Origin: Lepisosteus oculatus
Taxonomy: Eukaryota > Chordata > Actinopteri > Semionotiformes > Lepisosteidae
Reading direction: 5' to 3'
Assembly (NCBI RefSeq): GCF_040954835.1
Contig: NC_090703.1
Coordinates: 12,891,001-12,955,000, forward strand
Length of the DNA stretch: 64,000 nucleotides
In this document: in pieces, positions 15,701 through 24,700 of the stretch
How the letters are laid out: each line of letters opens with the position of its first letter
Position numbering within the stretch: position 1 is the stretch's first letter
The notes under the pieces: generated by a model
Database searches by the model: none
Seen by the model: only the letters and a program-made list of their open reading frames with translations
Told to the model about the DNA's origin: nothing
Position numbers and translations under genes: made by a program

Positions 15701-18700
15701 TCATGCTCAAGTCCGCTGAATATTTAAAGGCAAGGTAAAAGCTCTGTGAAGTTGGCCCCCCTACAGACAGCACAAACGATGAAACCCACCTCATTCGTTA
15801 GTGCTAAGTTTGTGCCGTTGAAAGTAGAGTTTGTGCTGCTTTCGTTTCTGAAATATAACACCTTGTTTTTCCGGTGATCACGTGATCATGCACGGCGACT
15901 TTGACCTCCAGTGACCCCATCTCCCGAGCTGAAGCGCTCTGTTACAGTTTAGCTCGTACCCTTAGCATTTTGAAGACAATCAATATCCATAAACATGAGC
16001 CTCCTTAGATGTGAATAATACTAAGACGTGAGGCATACCAACAAGCTAACCGTCTATGACAAAAAACTGTGGCTGTAATGTATGTAGAATCACCGCGATT
16101 GTAAGATCCATGGTTTTTATTTTCTATGGTACGTTTTCCTTTTTTTCCCCTACCGTGACACGCTGTTGCCAAACGCGTTACTGTGGGATACCATCGCGAC
16201 AAGAGCTCCGCAGCATGTCACGATAGGGACCCCATGTATATCGCGGCAGTGTATATCACGACTGGTGCCTTGCTTCCATGGCACCCTGGCACCGCTGTCA
16301 CAACAAAGGTCTCATATCAGGACATGATATACCCAGATAGTACGTGTCGCAATAAAGGGTCAGCATATCCTGTCCAGGGTATGTCCTAACGCAACATATA
16401 TCACGACCTGGGGGCAGGGCATTTTGTCGGGGTATGTCATATCACGATATATGGGCTTCATGTCAGGACATGGGAGCAGGTAACTTTTGCCGGTGCATGT
16501 CATATCGCGATATGCGAGCTTCATGTCGCGACACAGGGGCGGGGAACTTCTGCCACGGTATGTCATATCGCGATATGCTGGCTTCATGTCGCGACACGGG
16601 GGCGGGGCACTTTTGCCGGGGTATGTCATATCGCGTTATAGAGCCTTTCATGTCGCGACATGGGGGCGAGGATTTTTTGGCTGGGTATGTCATGTTACGA
16701 TATGCAGGCTTCATGTCGCGACATGGAGCGTAGGCGTTTTGTCGGTGTATGTCATATCGCGATACATGGCGCCATGACAGTGATGCGCCAATCGCAATGG
16801 GTATCGCGATGTGATTGTGGTGCGCGCACTCCTATCGAGATATGCTATCGGAGTCGTGACCGCGCTGTGGATGCCATGACATTCTTTGTCTGCTATTCAG
16901 TTTTGACCTCAGTGCCACTTCTCTTATATTGATCAGTAACTGGAAACGATTGGATGTATTACTGTATATCCAGCGTGTTCATACAGCACACACAGAACAC
17001 ACAGAACTTCCGCTGTGGCGCTTTACCCAATCAGAGTGTCGATTCTCACTCTCACTCCCAATCGGAGCCCGAGCTGTTCGGGGGTTTAGCCAATCACGGG
17101 TCTGAGAGCTGTTCAAGCTAGCAGCGCCGGGTGGATCGGCTTGTTTACTGTCAATGAGAAGCTATTTTTAAAATGCTTTACTTATTTGCAAAATAACTAC
17201 ATTGGCTTATTTTTTAACGTCTTAATTGTTTCACAATATCCCTTCGAAATAAATATTTTTTTATTTGCAATTTAACCGTCTCCGCTGGTTTCTGTAATGA
17301 GTACATGGTATTTGAACAATTTTAATCGTATGTTTAAGGTAGGGGAAACACCTTCTGCTTTGTACTTAAAAAATGAATAGAAATGTAAATGTAAATGATC
17401 ATTATATTATTATGCTCGTGCTTTCAATTTTGTTTTTTATTGTTAAATTATATCGATCTTGAAACTAATACCTAAAAATGTGAATATGGGCTCTCGTGTT
17501 GTACCAGCGGTAATTTGGAAACTGGTGTCTCTTCACTAATGAAAGGAGTACGCAAGCAATACATTTTCGAGAACATGGTTAAAAATGAAAAGAAAACACC
17601 TAACCCAATGAACTAACATAGTAACTCCTCCCTAAATGTAAGACTGTTTATTCGTGTAAAGGCTGCTAAGTCTGGGGTCAACTGATCAAAAGATCACAAC
17701 TGAAAGATCTGGTGGTCGTGACTTTGCTTAGTGACGTCACAGCCAGGAAAAGAAGGCGCTCTATTGAAATATATTGAAACATCCACCCCACCCGACCCGA
17801 CTGACTCGGAAAACAAATTGCAGAGTTTGCTGATACCTGTAAACTTCCTTGTAGATAGTCAAGTGATTACCAGAAAAAACAAGGCGCTATATCTCGGAAA
17901 CGAAAGCAGCACAAAACGTTACTTACAGCGACACAAACCAGCACAAACGCAGCACTAACGATTGCGGCGAGTTTCACCGTTTGTGCTGTTTGACGGGCGG
18001 GTGGGCAACTTCATGGAGCAGGACAAGCAAACATGTCCGGGTCATTACATTGCAGACTGCAGAAGACTCGTCTTCACCTGAGGAAGTAACACAGGCACCC
18101 ATACCTCATGGTATGTCTCAAAGACAGTGAGAAACTGATCACTTCTTCAGATTTTTAAAAAAGCACACCGCTACTAAGTATTAAGACGTGCTCGTTAAAG
18201 CCTCTTGGTAAGAACATGCAATTGTTTCCTAGTGTTCGCTTTTTTAGACGACACCCGCAACTCTTCTGATTAGGGTATGTGAAAAATTTAATTTTCCTGC
18301 TCACACAAACGCACAAAAGACACCGATATTAAATGCAAAACCCACCGCCGCCCCCAACTCGGGCAAACAGAGGAACACAATTGCAGAACTGTTACTCTCG
18401 CACCGGTAACAGACGCTTGAGCTCGGCAGACGGGGGTCACTGGAGTTCAAAGGCACCGTGCATGGTCACGTGATCACCGGAAAACCAAGGCGCTATATCT
18501 TAGGAACGAAAGCAGCAAACGTAGCACTAACGAATGAGACCGGTTTGTATGTATATACAGTGCCTTGCGAAAGTATTCGGCCCCCTTGAACTTTTCAACC
18601 TTTTGCCACATTTCAGGCTTCAAACATAAAGATATACATTTTTTATTTTATGTGAAGAATCACCAACAAGTGGGACACAATTGTGAAGAGTAACGAAATC

Positions 18701-21700
18701 TATTGGATTTTTGAAACTTTTTTAACTAATAAAAAAATGAAAAGGGGGGCGTGCAAAATTATTCGGCCCCTTTACTTTCAGTGCAGCAAACTCACTCCAG
18801 AAGTTCAGCGAGGATCTCTGAATGATCCAATGTTGTCCTAAATGACTGATGGTGATAAATAGAATCCACCTGTGTGTAATCAAGTCTCTGTATAAATGCA
18901 CCTGCTCTGTGATAGTCTCAAGGTTCTGTTGAAAGCGCAGAGAGCATCATGAAGACCAAGGACCACACCAGGCAGGTCCGTAATACTGTTGTGGAGAAGT
19001 TTAAAGCCGGATTTGGATACAAAAAGATTTCCCAAGCTTCAAACATCCCAAGGAGCACTGTGCAAGCGATCATCTTGAAATGGAAGGAGTATCAGACCAC
19101 TGCAAATCTACCAAGACCTGGCCGTCCCTCTAAACTTTCAGCTCAGACAAGGAGAAGACTGATCAGAGATGCAGCCAAGAGGCCCATGATCACTCTGGAT
19201 GAACTGCAGAGAACTACAGCTGAGGTGGGAGAGTCTGTCCATAGGACAACAATCAGTCTTACACTGCACAAATCTGGCCTTTATGGAAGAGTGGCAAGAA
19301 GAAAGCCATTTCTCAACGATATCCATAAAAAGTCTCGTCTAAAGTTTGCCACAAGCCACCTGGGAGACACCCCAAACATGTGGAAGAAGGTGCTCTGGTC
19401 AGATGAAACCAAAATCGAACTTTTTGGCCACAATGCAAAACGATATGTTTGGCGTAAAAGCAACACAGCTCATCACCCTCAACACACCATCCCCACTGTC
19501 AAACATGGTGGTGGCAGCATCATGGTTTGGGCCTGCTTTTCTTCAGCAGGGACAGGGAAGATGGTTAAAATTGAGGGGAAGATGGATGCAGCCAAATACA
19601 GGACCATTCTGGATGAAAACCTGTTGGAGTCTGCAAAAGACCTGAAACTGGGACGGAGATTTATCTTCCAACAAGACAATGATCCCAAACATACAGCAAA
19701 ATCTACAAAGGAATGGTTCACAAATAAACGTATCCAGGTGTTTGAATGGCCAAGTCAAAGTCCAGACCTGAATCCAATCGAGAATCTGTGGAAAGAGCTG
19801 AAAACTGCTGTTCACAAACCCTCTCCATCCAACCTCACTGAGCTCGAGCTGTTTTGCAAGGAAGAATGGGCAAGAATTTCAGTCTCTCGATGTGCAAAAC
19901 TGATAGAGACATACCCCAAGCGACTTGCAGCTGTAATCGCAGCAAAAGGTGGCTCTACAAAGTATTAACGCAAGGGGGCCAAATAATTTTGCACGCCCCA
20001 CTTTTCATTTTTTTTATTAGTTAAAAAAGTTTCAAAAATCCAATAGATTTCGTTCCACTTCACAATTGTGTCCCACTTGTTGGTGATTCTTCACATAAAA
20101 TAAAAAAATTATATCTTTATGTTTGAAGCCTGAAATGTGGCAAAAGGTTGAAAAGTTCAAGGGGGCCGAATACTTTCGCAAGGCACTGTACAAGGTTCAG
20201 CTAATTCTGCTGTTTGATTATACTGCTCGAGGATTGCATGGTAAATTGGAGGGGTGCCCCTATGCTGGCAGGACGGTCAGTTAGAGCCCAGGCCACCCAC
20301 TTTTGCACAGGCCCACCCAAAAATCAATTCCTGGCTATGCTCCTGCTTGTAAGTAGTGTTGGTGGGCCAGTAGGTAACACTCTTCCACTTGGACTAGAAT
20401 TTCCCAATCCATGCCCCATTAACAGGGGACAGGAGACAGTGTTCTGCAGAACGATGGTTTTCAGCTCTGCTTCTGTAGGGTCCTTCTTTAATCCATCTGA
20501 TGCATCTCTTAATTGCCTATGAGAGAATACCTGATCTCTAGTTGTCTGTTAAGACATTGTTTAAGTTCTTATCAAGGCGGTTGGAGCCTGTAATTATCAT
20601 GACCGCTGAATGAATTTTAGAGATTCACACCGACTCCCCTTCAGATGTGTGGAGCCGTTCATTTCATAACTACCCTCTGTGACATGGAAACACTTCAAAA
20701 ACTTCAAAACAAGGGGGAACTCCTCTCCCTTAAGAGTTCTTTACACCAAGCACATTACACAATCACTTACGTAACTCCTTCCCTCCACTCTCACACACCA
20801 CAATCACACTATAAGGTGATCACCAGATCACGTGCCAGCTCTGCAATCGCACATTTCTAAAAATAAGTGCAGATGAATAAATGAAAAAATTAACAATAAC
20901 CAGCCACAGTGAGGCCATTGTTTATACAGCTGTGCTGCCCATGTCGCTAGGTCACCAGTTCAAACCTTCAAACCGGGAATAAGACGGGGTGAGAAAGAAC
21001 GAGATGAGAGCACAGACACAACAATGCTTCTGTCATGCTCTGCTGCCTTTCAGTTTCCAATCCCGATTCCGGTAACTGATGACTGGCCAGGATACCATGG
21101 GAACACTGTTACAGTTTACAAACATCCAGGACTTTCACTCTGAAATCCAACTGAAGTGTGCATCCATGCAAAAAAAATATCGGGCTGAGCGATGGAATGA
21201 CAGTGGAGCTGATCTTGACTCTCTAGGGCAGGGAAAAATTCAGCCGGACGCCAGGAAAGGAAGGGAATTAATTCTCAAACACCTCATCATCTCCCGCTCT
21301 GCCCGGCATGCATTTGTCATTCGTGTTCCCTTGGAAGACTCGACTGCTTTCTGAAAAAAAGTTGGGTTTTCTCCTATCCACACACACCAAAAAAAAAAGT
21401 TTTTCCACAATTAGACAGCTGCAACATCCTGTTCAATTGGGACTAGATTTGTCCTAAAACCCGCACTTCCGGTGGTACTTGAGTGCAAGGGGTTTAGGCC
21501 ACCTCCACAGTTATTTGTAATGTGCCAGGGTTAATTACTGGGAGGAAACAGGGGCTGTAACATGTGTTGCAATTTTCAGATTCTGTAACATTGCCATGCT
21601 GCAATCATGCAAAATGAAAGCTATTTAAATCGAACTCACTAAACTAGTGTGGCACTGTTAAACAGGATCATCTACAGTTTCACAGCCTCAATACTTTCAG

Positions 21701-24700
21701 TTTGAAATACCTGTTCTAGATATTTTATATTCAGTAGATATTTAAGAATAAAGGTTTTAGTAGAGAGTAAAAGTACAGATTTCCTTCATTCTCTATCTTG
21801 TTTTTGTTTCACTGGAGCTCAGTTACTTCATTAACGTAATTAGTTGGTTAAGAAATTGCTAATTTTTAAAATACTTTAGCAATGATTCAAAGACGCCAAC
21901 AGTACCTAAAGCACTGTTGCCCACCACTGATCTAAGCAGGTATAATGGGCAGTGTCAGTTTATCTGAATAAGGACATTCCGTTTGCAAATCATGAAATTA
22001 TTAGCTCCATTACCTTTCAATAATCAGTGATGAGTAGAAAATGATTAGATGTAAGCATCTGGTGAGTGTCGACAGGTTCAAACACGCAGTAAAAACATTC
22101 CCACCAGAGGAGATTAAGCACTCAGCCCTTTTATTTTCTAACCTGTATTCAAATAGTCACTCTCTACTTAGGTCTGAATAAATACCTCATACTTCTGAAT
22201 TTCCAGAAACAAAGACAATACAAAACCAGCTGTCACGTAACACATTACACTAAAAACTGTAATTAGTTCACTCAAGACTGGCTCAGCAAGATTAGATTGC
22301 TTCTTAATTGAGCTGATAGAAAAAAAAAACAGAATTCAGTGCATCACCGACTCAGAAGTCTAACAAAAGGAGTTGAATAAAAGTGAGAAAGATGCCCATC
22401 TTCAGGGTATCAAAAGAGAACATAAAATTACTGTATAGTGATAAATCTCACTTTTTTAAAAGCATTATAATAAACTAACACCCCCCTCCTAACATTTAAT
22501 GGTACGAGGTACAGTATGTATGCAATTGGACTACTGTCCTGCGTTGTTCAACAATCATCTAGCAGCATTAAAAACATTTTCTCAAGAAATTACATTTTTG
22601 GGTCCCTCTCCTTCGGATTATTCATGACTGACTGTGGCACTCAAGTGGTATTCTACTGTTGCATACAAATTCACCTGCAAAATCAGAGAGATGGCTGGAT
22701 AAAGGTAAAGGGGTGATTTAACCTGTTGAATATAGGGCCTGGTGAAAATAAAGAAAAACACAACTGCATATAAAGAACACGTTTCATTCTGTACATACCA
22801 CCAGTAAGTTAGAGTAAAACTCTAGATTTGCCAGCAGTGCAGTCAAATGTTCTATAGTGATGAAACAAGATTTTTTGCAGGCATCCATTATGTACATCAG
22901 TGAGTGTGGCAAAATGTCAATCCACAACAGACAACTTATGGGGAGGTCCAAGTGTGATGGTCTGGGTAGGAGCGTCTAGTTGCTATAGACACTGTTGTAA
23001 TTTGCTTATGTAACTTCACTTGTTGTGATTGATGGCAACCTGACTGCATGTCACTACATTGATCAATTCTAAGAATCTCACTTGCTCCTTTTCCTGTAGG
23101 CTCATCCTGCAGTGGAAACACCCCACCTGGACAACACATGTCCTCATGCTGCTCATGTAACAGTGGCTTTCTGTGTGAAGTCAGGATGTGACGGTACAGG
23201 TCATGGATGTCCCCATCGCCACACCTGAGCTTCATTGAACACTTGTGGCATGAACTGGGAAGACATGTGGCATCTAAGGCTCAGAGACCAGAGAACAGGC
23301 ACACTTTTGTCCAGGCCCTAAGAGAGAAATGGGATAACACAAGCTTCCACAGTGGATACAGTGGTCACACGCATTACCAGCCTTTGACGCGTCCACATTA
23401 GACTTCCTGCTGATGACAAATGTTAATCAGTATAATGAATCTACCCATGTCTATTCAAATAAAATGGCAGTATGCCTGCCAAAGATCGCAATTTTGTAAT
23501 TTTACAAAAAGATTGTAATTTTCCTGAAATCGCTGTGAATTTGCTTCAGCTATAAGGTACTGTATCTTTTGGTGAACTTTATCATTTTAAGAGTCAATTT
23601 CAAAATGGACATCTCAACTTCTCGATCTTTAAACTCCTTCTTCAGCCTTCTTTGGGAAGCTGAAATATAATCTACAATATCAAGAGAAAATAAATCCATT
23701 CAGAAGAAGGTACGCAGTTAAAGACGGTTTGACATGTCACAATGTAGGAAGGCAGACTTATGGCAATTAGCAGCAACAAACATTTCATCTCTTTGTAATG
23801 AGATTTATACAGTAGCTACTGTGCTGAAGCAATTATTTAGCCCATGATCAGCACTATGTTATTGTAGCAGGCAGTTCAAAGATTACTGAACACTCTAGAC
23901 ATGTCTCTGTCTAATGATTTCAGCTTCTGAGCCCATATGGGACCTATCAGTGGCATCTAATAAACCACAAACACAGAACTAGCACAAATGGATCCAGTTG
24001 TAAGAACCTCCTATTAGGAGAAGCTATGTTTGTTAAAGAAAACATTCCAAACATTTCAGGCAAATATAAAATCTGACAGGACAGATAGCCTAGTATTAGG
24101 CAGTTTTTCTAAGAATCATGCTCATAAAATTGAGCTTTTACCTCAGGGAATATATAAAATAATAATACCAGCCAGACAAAGGGATCTGTAGGAGACAAAT
24201 GACAGAAGCAATTACAGACCTTGTCTTTGTATGATATCCAAACCACTCAATTGTTTTTTTTTACCTAAGAAGGATATGGCCAGCAATGTTTTTTTTTTTT
24301 TAGCAAAGCACCCATAACATTACTAAAATAAACCAAGCAATCACTAAAACCCATCTGTAAAAAAGGCAATTTCCGTGCGCTACACTCCCAAAAGGATGAG
24401 GTTTTGGCAACAACACAAGGGCGTCTCAGACCACGCTGGGGAATGTGGGATTGGCTTAAATGATACCCGCAGTGTGCCCTGGTGGGAAGGGGGGGGGGGG
24501 GGATTTGGACTGTCCCCGTTTTCCACAGGTCCTGCTTCCAGAACCTCTTCAACGGGCCGCAGGGTAGGAGGCTCTCGCACACCCAAGCTCTTTCCGTCTC
24601 CACTCAACACACCAGCTGGAGCACCAGGCATGGGTGCTGTGGTGAAGACGACATGGCTTTATCAGCGGAGCGGATGCCAAAAGATTTGACCGGGGCCACT

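Noticed and set aside
16434..16733. Repeating open frames across the tandem array, both strands
   Set aside because: They stay open because the unit is close to a multiple of three bases. Several frames on both strands are equally open, there is no start context or conserved domain, and the peptides only mirror the DNA repeat.
16180..16870. CRISPR-like array
   Set aside because: Units abut directly with no unique spacers, and the setting is an intron of a vertebrate gene.
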